This document shows, piece after piece, positions 6,076 to 12,706 of a stretch of 24,066 nucleotides of DNA. Positions within the stretch are counted from its first letter, which is position 1. The number at the start of each line of letters is the position of its first letter. The DNA is from JBGFRR01 sp041695045 (GTDB taxonomy: Bacteria > Bacteroidota > Ignavibacteria > UBA10030): positions 1 through 24,066 of the forward strand of contig JBGFRR010000043.1 in assembly GCA_041695045.1 (NCBI GenBank), given 5' to 3'. The translations under genes were made by a program, and so were the position numbers. Below the pieces are notes generated by a model. The model saw nothing but the letters and a program-made list of their open reading frames with translations. It was not told the DNA's origin and made no database searches.

Positions 6076-7419
6076 ATGGGCAGATTAACTGAGACGTTTA
6101 CCAACATCTTCAAGATTCAGGAGCTTCGAGAGCGGTTGCTGTTTACCGCGGCGTTGTTGGTTGTCGTTCGAATCGGTTCTCACATTACGCTTCCCGGCGT
6201 CGATGCAAGCCTGTTGGCGGATACGATCCGTCGGGCATCCGAAGGGACGCTCTTCGGGTTGTACGATCTCTTTGTCGGCGGTGCGTTCAGCAACGCGGCT
6301 GTCTTCGCGCTGGGGATCATGCCCTACATCAGCGCCTCGATCGTGATCCAGCTGTTGGGGGCAGTCGTTCCGTACTTCCAGAAGCTGCAAAAAGAGGGGG
6401 AAGACGGACGGAAAAAGATTACGCAGTACACGCGCTACGGCACGGTGTTCATCTCCTTACTGCAGGCAAGCGGCGTGGTCGTGAAGCTCGTCAACACGAA
6501 CGCTGCCAACGGTATGCCGATCGTTCCGCTGGAGGTGCAGGGACTGGGGTTTGCCGTCAGCACCATCGTGATCCTCACCGCGGGCACGGTCTTTATGATG
6601 TGGTTAGGGGAGCAGATTACGGAACGCGGGTTGGGGAACGGCATTTCGTTGATCATCTTTATCGGTATCATCGCGCTGTTTCCGTCGGCGGTGTTGGATG
6701 AGTTTCAGCTTGTGCAATCCGGCGCACGCAGTTTGATCATTGAAATTGTCATCTTCATCCTGTTGGGCTTTGTGGTTGCGGCGGTGGTTCTCATCACACA
6801 GGGCACACGCCGAATCCCGGTGCAGTACGCCAAGCGTGTCGTCGGTCGCAAAGTGTATGGCGGCGTGACACAGTACATCCCCCTGCGCGTCAACACGGCG
6901 GGCGTCATGCCGATCATCTTCGCACAGGCGATCATGTTCGTGCCGCAGATCGTCTTTTCGTTCTTTCCGGATAGTGATTTCGTCTCCACGCTCGCCAGCG
7001 ACTGGTTCAGCTACGACTCGTGGACGTATTCGTTCATCTTCGGGTTGATGATCATCTTCTTCACCTACTTTTACACGGCCATAGCCTTCAACCCGAAGGA
7101 TGTGGCCGACAACATGAAGCGCCAGGGGGGCTTCATCCCCGGTATTCGCCCCGGAGCCCATACGGCCGAGTTTGTCGATAACATTCTGACGAAGATTACC
7201 TTGCCCGGTTCAATCTTCTTAGCGCTCGTAGCCATCTTACCGACGGTCATGATCAAAATGGGTATTACCCCCAGCTTCGCGTCGTTCTTTGGCGGCACGA
7301 GTTTGTTGATTATCGTCGGCGTTGCGCTCGACACGCTGCAACAGATAGAGTCGCATCTGCTCATGCGTCACTACGACGGTTTTATGAAGAGCGGAAAACT
7401 CCGCGGCCGGCGGGGGTAG
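6076..7419 (+). CDS. secY: Preprotein translocase subunit SecY
   Basis: SecY is the channel-forming subunit of the SecYEG translocon in the inner membrane, which exports or inserts most envelope proteins, including the signal-peptide-bearing proteins encoded later in this window. The 447-residue product has the usual length and about ten hydrophobic membrane segments. Conserved pieces include the GIMPYISASIVIQLL segment (TM2), the WLGEQITERGLGNGISLIIF region after TM4, the QGTRRIPVQYAKRVVG cytoplasmic loop and PGIRPG before TM8. AAAGGA precedes the ATG. It is followed directly by map, three bases later; adk, found between them in many bacteria, is absent. Confidence 0.98.
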   Translation: MGRLTETFTNIFKIQELRERLLFTAALLVVVRIGSHITLPGVDASLLADTIRRASEGTLFGLYDLFVGGAFSNAAVFALGIMPYISASIVIQLLGAVVPYFQKLQKEGEDGRKKITQYTRYGTVFISLLQASGVVVKLVNTNAANGMPIVPLEVQGLGFAVSTIVILTAGTVFMMWLGEQITERGLGNGISLIIFIGIIALFPSAVLDEFQLVQSGARSLIIEIVIFILLGFVVAAVVLITQGTRRIPVQYAKRVVGRKVYGGVTQYIPLRVNTAGVMPIIFAQAIMFVPQIVFSFFPDSDFVSTLASDWFSYDSWTYSFIFGLMIIFFTYFYTAIAFNPKDVADNMKRQGGFIPGIRPGAHTAEFVDNILTKITLPGSIFLALVAILPTVMIKMGITPSFASFFGGTSLLIIVGVALDTLQQIESHLLMRHYDGFMKSGKLRGRRG

Positions 7420-7422
7420 CCG

Positions 7423-8184
7423 ATGGTTCGCATCAAGACGAAAGACGAGATCGAGCGCATCGGAGAAAGCTCGAGAGTCGTCGCGGAAGTTCTTGCGCTG
7501 GTCGGGGCGCACATTCAGCCCGGTGTTTCAACGATTGAGCTGGACCGGTTGGCAGAAGATTATATTCGTTCGTGCGGTGGTGTGCCGGCCTTTAAGGGGT
7601 TCGGCGGCGCGCACCGGAACAAGTTTCCCGCAAGCCTGTGCATCTCCATCGATAACGAAGTGGTGCACGGCATACCGGCAACACGGAAGCTGAGAGAAGG
7701 CGAGATTGTTTCGGTCGATGTGGGGGTGAAGAAGGACGGCTACTTCGGCGATGCGGCTCGCTCCTTTCGCGTCGGCGTGGTTTCGGCGGAGAAAGAAAAG
7801 CTGCTGCGTGTAACGGAAGAGGCGTTGAAGATCGGCATCGAAGAGGCTGTTGCCGGCAATCGTGTGCACGATATTTCGGCGGCCATCCAGCAGTACGTCG
7901 AATCGCATGGTTTCTCGGTCGTGCGGGAGTTAGTCGGTCACGGCATCGGCAAGGAGCTTCATGAAGAGCCGCCCGTGCCGAACTTCGGCAAACGCGGCAC
8001 CGGCGTGAAACTGCAAGAAGGAATGACGCTCGCGATCGAGCCGATGGTGAACGCAGGAACATGGCACGTGAACGTTCTTGCAGACGGATGGACGGTGGTC
8101 ACAGCCGACGGCAAACCCTCGGCACACTTTGAGCATACGGTAGCGATTGTCAACGGCAGAGCAGAAATCCTCACAACGGTCTAA
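7423..8184 (+). CDS. map: Methionine aminopeptidase, type I
   Basis: This cytosolic metalloenzyme removes the initiator methionine from nascent proteins. The 253-residue product has the pita-bread-fold metal ligands: D99 and D110 (SVDVGVKKDGYFGDAARSF), H173 (VGHGIGKELHE), E206 (LAIEPMVN) and E237 (FEHTVAI), plus the substrate-contact H82 (NEVVHGIP). It lacks the N-terminal SH3-binding or zinc-finger extension of other subtypes, so it is the short type Ia form. It starts three bases after the secY stop and ends eight bases before infA, so it is embedded in the operon. Confidence 0.98.
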   Translation: MVRIKTKDEIERIGESSRVVAEVLALVGAHIQPGVSTIELDRLAEDYIRSCGGVPAFKGFGGAHRNKFPASLCISIDNEVVHGIPATRKLREGEIVSVDVGVKKDGYFGDAARSFRVGVVSAEKEKLLRVTEEALKIGIEEAVAGNRVHDISAAIQQYVESHGFSVVRELVGHGIGKELHEEPPVPNFGKRGTGVKLQEGMTLAIEPMVNAGTWHVNVLADGWTVVTADGKPSAHFEHTVAIVNGRAEILTTV

Positions 8185-8192
8185 CGGAGTGC

Positions 8193-8411
8193 ATGGCGAA
8201 ACAAGGCCCGATTAAGCTCGATGGTGTCATTACCGAAACGCTGCCGAACGCAACGTTCCGTGTCAAGCTGGATAACGGCCATGAGATTCTTGCCCACATC
8301 TCGGGCAAGATGAGAATGAATTTTATCAAGATTCTCGTGGGCGACCGAGTCACGGTAGAAATGTCGCCGTACGATTTGACCAAGGGAAGAATCACCTATC
8401 GATACAAGTAG
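8193..8411 (+). CDS. infA: Translation initiation factor IF-1
   Basis: IF-1 binds the 30S A site during initiation and cooperates with IF-2 and IF-3. The 72-residue product is exactly the family length and is a single S1-like OB fold. It contains the conserved LPNATFRVKLDNGHEILAHISGK-type core (residues 17-39), followed by MRMNFIKILVGDRVTVEMSPYD and the terminal GRITYRYK. The ATG at 8193 is preceded by a GGAG site right after the map stop. Its position before rpmJ is the classic arrangement. Confidence 0.98.
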   Translation: MAKQGPIKLDGVITETLPNATFRVKLDNGHEILAHISGKMRMNFIKILVGDRVTVEMSPYDLTKGRITYRYK

Positions 8412-8429
8412 CACACGAAGGAAATCGTC

Positions 8430-8543
8430 ATGAAGGTGCGTTCGTCGATCAAGAAGCAATGTGAGCACTGCAAGATCATCCGCCGCAAGGGCGTCGTGCG
8501 CGTGATCTGCAAGAACCCCAAACACAAGCAGCGACAGGGTTAG
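8430..8543 (+). CDS. rpmJ: 50S ribosomal protein L36, zinc form
   Basis: L36 is the smallest 50S protein and helps organise 23S rRNA late in assembly. Translation from ATG at 8430 gives 37 residues: MKVRSSIKKQCEHC, then KIIRRKGVVRVICKNPKHKQ and RQG. The zinc ligands of the C-type family are all present (C11, C14, C27, H32). The AAGGA at 8418-8422 precedes the start. It lies between infA and rpsM as expected. An AT-rich inverted repeat follows its stop. Confidence 0.96.
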   Translation: MKVRSSIKKQCEHCKIIRRKGVVRVICKNPKHKQRQG

Positions 8544-8552
8544 GGTCAATTG

Positions 8553-8615
8553 AAAATTCAAAATGAAAAATTCAAAAAGGCGAAGGACCTCTTTTCTTTT
8601 TTCATTTTGAATTTT
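8553..8615. repeat. 18-bp perfect AT-rich inverted repeat inside the operon
   Basis: The 18 bases at 8553-8570 (AAAATTCAAAATGAAAAA) are the exact reverse complement of 8598-8615, separated by a 27-base spacer. Further ATTC/GAAA-rich similarity extends on both sides to about 8550-8628. Its composition is strikingly AT-rich against GC-rich neighbours, suggesting an inserted MITE-like or REP-like element. It occupies nearly the whole rpmJ-rpsM spacer. Its right flank runs into the rpsM ribosome binding site, so the folded form could affect rpsM translation or cause partial attenuation. Confidence 0.8.
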
Positions 8616-8640
8616 TCATTTTTCATTGAAAGGATCACGC

Positions 8641-9024
8641 GTGGCTCGTATAGCAGGAGTTGACTTACCGAAACAGAAGCGTGCAGAGGTCGGCCTGACG
8701 TATATCTACGGCATCGGCCGGACGGCTGCGCGTGCCATTCTGGAAAAAGCCAACGTCGATATGAACAAGCGCGTCGGTGAGCTGTCGGACGAGGAAGTGG
8801 CAAGCATTCGCTCCGTCATTCAGACCGACTACAGGGTAGAGGGCACGCTCCGCAGCGAAGTGCAGATGAACATCAAGCGCTTGCAGGATATCGGCTCCTA
8901 CCGCGGGCTCCGGCACCGCAAGGGTTTACCGGTCCGTGGACAGCGGACGCGCACCAACGCACGCACGCGCAAGGGAAAGAGAAAGACCGTCGCAGGCAAG
9001 AAAAAGGCGGCCGAGAAGAAGTAA
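8641..9024 (+). CDS. rpsM: 30S ribosomal protein S13
   Basis: S13 lies in the 30S head, contacts P-site tRNA and forms bridges to the 50S subunit. The 127-residue product begins with the conserved ARIAGVDLPKQKRAEVGLTY. Its helix-two-turn-helix region contains IYGIGRTAA, and the C-terminal tail carries the signature RGLRHRKGLPVRGQRTRTNA followed by a Lys-rich end. The start is GTG at 8641 with AAAGGA at 8629-8634. An in-frame TTG at 8626 lies in the inverted repeat flank and is rejected. In E. coli this point is the S4-controlled alpha operon leader. Confidence 0.97.
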   Translation: MARIAGVDLPKQKRAEVGLTYIYGIGRTAARAILEKANVDMNKRVGELSDEEVASIRSVIQTDYRVEGTLRSEVQMNIKRLQDIGSYRGLRHRKGLPVRGQRTRTNARTRKGKRKTVAGKKKAAEKK

Positions 9025-9081
9025 CGCCGCCGCAGCGGTCGGGCCCGGTCTCAACAGCGATCATTCACAGGAGAAGCCGCA

Positions 9082-9480
9082 GTGGCAAAACCAGCAACAG
9101 CTCCGGTAACGAAGAAGAAAAAGAAAATTCATGTCGATGCGAACGGCATCGCACACATCAAGGCGACGTTCAACAACGTCCACGTCACGTTGACCGACAT
9201 GTACGGCAACGTGATTGCATGGTCGTCGGCGGGGCGGAATCAGTTCCGCGGTTCGCGCAAAAACACCCCCTTCGCCGCGCAGGTTTCTGCTGAAGCGGCT
9301 GCGCGCGAGGCATACGACCTTGGCCTCCGGAAAGTGGAAGTCTATATTAAAGGACCCGGTGCCGGACGCGAAGCGGCGGTTCGCTCGCTCCAGCAAGCAG
9401 GATTAGAGGTTTCGATGATTCGGGATATCACCCCGATTCCTCACAACGGTTGCCGGCCTCCAAAGCGGCGCCGCGTGTAA
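9082..9480 (+). CDS. rpsK: 30S ribosomal protein S11
   Basis: S11 forms the 30S platform with S18 and contacts mRNA near the E site. The 132-residue product has a Lys-rich N-terminus (KKKKKIHVDANGIAHIKATF). The conserved core NNVHVTLTDMYGNVIAWSSAG follows, and the C-terminal signature is DITPIPHNGCRPPKRRRV. The start is GTG at 9082 with CAGGAGA at 9068-9074. The 57-base gap to rpsM contains no recognisable element. rpsD follows 27 bases later. Confidence 0.98.
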   Translation: MAKPATAPVTKKKKKIHVDANGIAHIKATFNNVHVTLTDMYGNVIAWSSAGRNQFRGSRKNTPFAAQVSAEAAAREAYDLGLRKVEVYIKGPGAGREAAVRSLQQAGLEVSMIRDITPIPHNGCRPPKRRRV

Positions 9481-9507
9481 GCGGGTTTCATTCATTCAGG
9501 AGAAGGA

Positions 9508-10137
9508 ATGGCGAGATATATCGATGCCAGCTGTAAGCTCTGCCGTCGTGAACGGCAGAAGTTGTTCCTCAAGGGAACGAAGTGCTACACCGAGAAATGC
9601 CCGGTCGACCGGCGAACCTATCCTCCCGGTCAACACGGCCAGGGACGCCGCTCGAAGATTTCCGAGTACGGCCTCCAGCTTCGAGAAAAGCAGAAGGTTC
9701 GACGGATGTACGGACTTCAGGAGCGTCAGTTCCGGAACTACTACCAGCGCGCGTTACAACAAACCGGCCGCACAGGCGACACACTCGTGAAGCTGCTCGA
9801 GCGTCGCCTGGATAACGTCGTCTATCGGCTCGGTCTCGCTCCGTCGCGCAAGGCCGCGCGCCAACTGGTGCTGCATCGTCACTTCACGGTCAACAACACG
9901 GTCGTGGATATTCCTTCCTCCCTCCTCAACCCGGGCGATGTGGTGCAGGTGCGCGAAGCGAGCAGGAAGTTGGACATCATCCACGGCTCGATGAAGCGCA
10001 TGAAGGATACGGCCATGCTTCCGTGGCTGAGTCTCGACAAGGCCGCCATGACGGGCACGTTCCTGCAGGTTCCGGAGCGCGCCGACGTGCCGCTGAATGC
10101 CAACGAACAGCTCATCGTTGAGCTGTATTCGAAGTAA
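9508..10137 (+). CDS. rpsD: 30S ribosomal protein S4, zinc-binding form
   Basis: S4 is a primary 16S rRNA binder, part of the mRNA entry site, and in E. coli the repressor of the alpha operon. The 209-residue product has four Cys in the N-terminal region (C9, C12, C26, C31), the zinc-binding form. The RRTYPPGQHGQ motif follows, then a central S4 RNA-binding domain around RLDNVVYRLGLAPSRKAARQ and the C-terminal NEQLIVELYSK. Length is normal. AGGAGAAGG precedes the ATG. rpoA follows after an 88-base spacer. Confidence 0.98.
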   Translation: MARYIDASCKLCRRERQKLFLKGTKCYTEKCPVDRRTYPPGQHGQGRRSKISEYGLQLREKQKVRRMYGLQERQFRNYYQRALQQTGRTGDTLVKLLERRLDNVVYRLGLAPSRKAARQLVLHRHFTVNNTVVDIPSSLLNPGDVVQVREASRKLDIIHGSMKRMKDTAMLPWLSLDKAAMTGTFLQVPERADVPLNANEQLIVELYSK

Positions 10138-10195
10138 GGTACACTATTGACCACCGATTCGGGCTCGTCCCTCTCGCGGGAGAGCCTTGAGCAAA

Positions 10196-10212
10196 CCTCG
10201 ATGGATTCGAGG
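10196..10212 (+). other. Hairpin immediately upstream of the rpoA ribosome binding site
   Basis: CCTCGA at 10196-10201 pairs with TCGAGG at 10207-10212 across a 5-base loop; the presumed rpoA ribosome binding site (GGGGAG) overlaps its 3' end. A second weak palindrome, CTCTC/GAGAG, lies near 10171-10184. The arrangement could modulate rpoA translation relative to the ribosomal genes, but a 6-bp stem can arise by chance. Confidence 0.35.
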
Positions 10213-10225
10213 GGAGAAGAAGATT

Positions 10226-11215
10226 ATGACCAACCCTGTGTTGCAAATGCCGGAGCGGATCGAAGTCGAAGAATCAACTCGCACACGAACGTTCGGCAGG
10301 TTTTTGGTCCAGCCACTGGAGAAGGGCTTTGGCGTCACACTCGGTAATTCGTTGCGTCGGGTTCTGTTGTCGTCGCTGCCCGGCTCGGCCATCACCGCCA
10401 TTCGTATCGAAGGAATCCAGCACGAGTTCTCGACGGTCAAAGGCGTGGTCGAAGATATCTCCGACATGATCCTCAACCTCAAGCAGGTTCGGATGAAGCC
10501 GGTCAACAAGAAGGCGACCAAGATCGTTGTGCCGGTGAAAGGCCCGGGTGCACTCACAGCGGCGGATATCCAGAAGGCGAGCAGTGAGGTGGAGATTTTG
10601 AATCCCGAGTGCCACATCGCCACGCTGAACAAGGATGCGAGCTTCGAGATCGAGCTGCGCATCGGTCGCGGGCGCGGCTACCTGCCGGCGGATGAAAACA
10701 AAAGCCCCGACCAGCCCATCGGCATGATTGCCATCGATGCGATCTTCACGCCGATCAAGAACGTCCGCTATTTTGTCGAGACGACGCGTGTCGGCGGCCA
10801 GACAGATTTTGAGAAGCTCATCCTCGAGATCGAAACGGATGGCTCGATCCTCCCTGATGAAGCGCTCACGCATGCAGGAAAGACTCTGCGCGATCACGTT
10901 CAGCTCTTCATCAACTTCGGCCAGGAGCCGGAGACGGAGAAATTGGAGCCCGAGCAGGAAGGCGAAGTGGCCCGCATCCGGAAGAGCCTCAAAATGTCCG
11001 TGGATGAGTTGGAGCTTTCTGTTCGTTCCCACAACTGTCTGCGGTCGGCGAACATCAAGACGCTTGGCGACCTCGTGCGCCGCAGTGAGGCGGAGCTGCT
11101 GAAGTTCCGCAACTTCGGCCGGAAGTCGCTCGCCGAACTCTCGACGATCGTCGATGATCTAGGCCTGAGTTTCGGGATGGATGTGGACAAGTATCTGAAA
11201 GACGGAAACGATTAG
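10226..11215 (+). CDS. rpoA: DNA-directed RNA polymerase subunit alpha
   Basis: The alpha dimer is the platform for RNA polymerase assembly, and its C-terminal domain contacts promoter DNA and activators. The 329-residue product, the usual length, has the N-terminal dimerisation motif LEKGFGVTLGNSLRRVLLSS and the PGSAITAIRIEG segment. The C-terminal domain covers about residues 257-320 (ELELSVRSHNCLRSANIKTL), with R267 and N270 matching E. coli R265 and N268 that contact UP elements. ATG at 10226 with GGGGAG upstream is chosen; a TTG at 10187 would add 13 residues unlike the family. Confidence 0.97.
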   Translation: MTNPVLQMPERIEVEESTRTRTFGRFLVQPLEKGFGVTLGNSLRRVLLSSLPGSAITAIRIEGIQHEFSTVKGVVEDISDMILNLKQVRMKPVNKKATKIVVPVKGPGALTAADIQKASSEVEILNPECHIATLNKDASFEIELRIGRGRGYLPADENKSPDQPIGMIAIDAIFTPIKNVRYFVETTRVGGQTDFEKLILEIETDGSILPDEALTHAGKTLRDHVQLFINFGQEPETEKLEPEQEGEVARIRKSLKMSVDELELSVRSHNCLRSANIKTLGDLVRRSEAELLKFRNFGRKSLAELSTIVDDLGLSFGMDVDKYLKDGND

Positions 11216-11230
11216 CGAACAAGGAACGGT

Positions 11231-11791
11231 ATGCGACACCGCAAAGCAGGCAGAAAGCTAGGACGAACACGAAGTCATCGCAAAGCGACGCTCTCGGCAT
11301 TGAGCGTATCGTTGATCCGGCACAAGCGCATCCGCACCACGGTGGCGAAAGCGAAGGAGACACGCACGGTGATCGAGAAGCTCATTACCCGTGCGAAGCG
11401 CGCGGTGCTGCGCGAGTCGGAAGGCAAGCCGAAGGACGTGCACGCGCGGCGGGAGGTGTTTTCTTTCCTTCGTGATCGCGCTGCTGTCCAGACGCTCTTC
11501 GAGGACATTGCCCAGAAAGCAAGCGCTCGGCCGGGGGGCTACACGCGTGTGGTGAAGTTTGGCCGGCGCAAAGGAGACGGCGCCGAGTTAGCGATGATTG
11601 AGCTTGTGGACTACAATACCGCGATCGCCGAAAAGAAAGAAGAACCCAAGGCGGCAAAAAAGCCTGCCCGCACAAGAACGAAGGAGGCGGGCAAGAAAGA
11701 GAGTCGGAAAGCGAAGGCCGCGGAAGCCCCTGCCAAATCGGCTGAAGAGCAGTCCGGTTCAGGCCCGCAACAGCCTACCAAAGCACAGTAA
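11231..11791 (+). CDS. rplQ: 50S ribosomal protein L17 with C-terminal charged extension
   Basis: L17 lies near the peptide exit of the 50S subunit. The first 128 or so residues form a standard L17: MRHRKAGRKLGRTRSHRKA, then the LIRHKRIRTTVAKAKE segment and a final GDGAELAMIELVDYN. Residues 131-186 are a Lys/Ala/Glu-rich low-complexity tail (KKEEPKAAKKPARTRTKEAG and similar) absent from the E. coli-type protein. The tail is in frame, keeps the local codon style and ends in a single TAA, so it appears real. An AAGGA site precedes the ATG. It closes the alpha operon proper. Confidence 0.96.
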   Translation: MRHRKAGRKLGRTRSHRKATLSALSVSLIRHKRIRTTVAKAKETRTVIEKLITRAKRAVLRESEGKPKDVHARREVFSFLRDRAAVQTLFEDIAQKASARPGGYTRVVKFGRRKGDGAELAMIELVDYNTAIAEKKEEPKAAKKPARTRTKEAGKKESRKAKAAEAPAKSAEEQSGSGPQQPTKAQ

Positions 11792-11802
11792 CCAGAGGGG
11801 AG

Positions 11803-11819
11803 ATCCGCCTAAGGCGGAT
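11803..11819. other. Palindrome in the rplQ-engB spacer
   Basis: ATCCGCC at 11803-11809 pairs with GGCGGAT at 11813-11819 around a TAA loop, flanked by purine-rich GAGGGGAG and pyrimidine-rich CCTCTCCC that can extend the stem imperfectly. No T-run follows, so read-through into engB is expected. It resembles the short GC-rich palindromes seen elsewhere in the window in style, but not in sequence. Confidence 0.5.
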
Positions 11820-11850
11820 ATCCTCTCCCGTGATCGGAGGGAAGAACGCC

Positions 11851-12480
11851 ATGCTCAAAATTCATTCAGCGGAATTCTTGCAAGGAGTGGCCGACCTGCG
11901 CCAACTCCCGAAAAACGAGTTGCGGGAAATTCTCTTCATCGGTCGGTCGAACGTCGGCAAGTCGTCGCTCCTGAACAAAATGTGCAACCGCAAGAACCTT
12001 GCCCGGTCCAGCTCCACGCCCGGCAAAACGCGGGAAATCAACTACTACATCATCAACAATTCCTTCTACTTTGTCGACCTTCCCGGCTACGGTTATGCGA
12101 GGGTGCCGGAGCAGATGCGCGCCGGCTGGAAGCACCTCATTGAGGATTTCCTCAAGCGCGCTGAGCCGATCGGCCTTGCCGTACAGTTGATCGATTCACG
12201 TCAGGAGCCGACGCCGCTCGACTTGATGATGATGGACTGGTTAGAGTACTACGAGCTTCCGTACGTCCTCGTGCTGACGAAGTCGGACAAGATTCCGGTC
12301 AGCAAGCTCAAGAAGCAGGTCGAAGCGTATGAAGAGCGATTCCACAGCCAGTTGACGGAGGGATGTTGCTGGGGAATCATTCCCGTCTCCGTTGTCAGCG
12401 GTGAAGGGCGGGAGGAGTTACTGAAGATGATCGAGCAGCATCTCAAAGAATCGCCGGCGCGGAAGAAAAAAGCCGTCTGA
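11851..12480 (+). CDS. engB: Ribosome biogenesis GTPase EngB/YsxC
   Basis: EngB (YsxC, YihA) is a TRAFAC-class GTPase needed for late 50S assembly, so its place behind the ribosomal operon fits its job. The 209-residue product has G1 GRSNVGKSS at 31-39, the switch I region SSSTPGKTREIN, G3 DLPGYG at 76-81, G4 TKSD at 143-146 and G5 near SVVSG (180-184). ATG at 11851 is chosen because GGAGGG lies at 11836-11841, inside the extra codons of a GTG start at 11830. A strong terminator follows the stop, ending the ribosomal transcription unit. Confidence 0.96.
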   Translation: MLKIHSAEFLQGVADLRQLPKNELREILFIGRSNVGKSSLLNKMCNRKNLARSSSTPGKTREINYYIINNSFYFVDLPGYGYARVPEQMRAGWKHLIEDFLKRAEPIGLAVQLIDSRQEPTPLDLMMMDWLEYYELPYVLVLTKSDKIPVSKLKKQVEAYEERFHSQLTEGCCWGIIPVSVVSGEGREELLKMIEQHLKESPARKKKAV

Positions 12481-12504
12481 CACACGTGAGCGCGTCTGAA
12501 CCGG

Positions 12505-12532
12505 AAAGGGCGACCGATGATGGTCGCCCTTT
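12505..12532 (+). terminator. Intrinsic terminator after engB
   Basis: AAAGGGCGACC at 12505-12515 is the exact reverse complement of GGTCGCCCTTT at 12522-12532, an 11-bp stem with the 6-base loop GATGAT, followed by further T residues. It lies 25 bases after the engB stop and is the first convincing terminator in the run that begins at rpsC. Confidence 0.92.
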
Positions 12533-12568
12533 TTGCTGTTGTTCTGCTCTAACGCATCATGCCGACGG

Positions 12569-12597
12569 TTGCATCCTGCCTGACCGAATGTTATCTT
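12569..12597 (+). promoter_or_regulatory. Possible sigma-70 promoter for the aminotransferase-serA unit
   Basis: TTGCAT at 12569-12574 and TATCTT at 12592-12597 are separated by 17 bases, 110 bases before the aminotransferase start and just after the engB terminator. The hexamers match the canonical consensus only at 3 of 6 and 4 of 6 positions, so this is a location-driven guess. Confidence 0.3.
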
Positions 12598-12612
12598 AGC
12601 CCGCACATCGTA

Positions 12613-12637
12613 TGCCCCGATGCAAAGCATCGGGGCA
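12613..12637. repeat. CCCCGATGC palindrome, copy A
   Basis: TGCCCCGATGC at 12613-12623 is the exact reverse complement of GCATCGGGGCA at 12627-12637 with a 3-base AAA loop. The core CCCCGATGC/GCATCGGGG recurs at 13836-13860 and in shorter form at 15639-15662 and 23840-23855, which suggests a small dispersed hairpin family. It lies in the leader of the aminotransferase gene; no T-run follows. Confidence 0.7.
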
Positions 12638-12706
12638 CTCTGCCCGGGCGTCAAGCATACCAGACACTTCAGTCATAACCATCGACCGAGTTCTAGGAGT
12701 CGCCAT

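Noticed and set aside
10187..10225. Longer rpoA from TTG 10187
   Set aside because: The added residues do not match alpha, and the ATG at 10226 gives the usual length with a GGGGAG site upstream.
11803..11819. Palindrome before engB as a terminator
   Set aside because: No T-run follows and engB has no separate promoter that I can see; the strong terminator is after engB.
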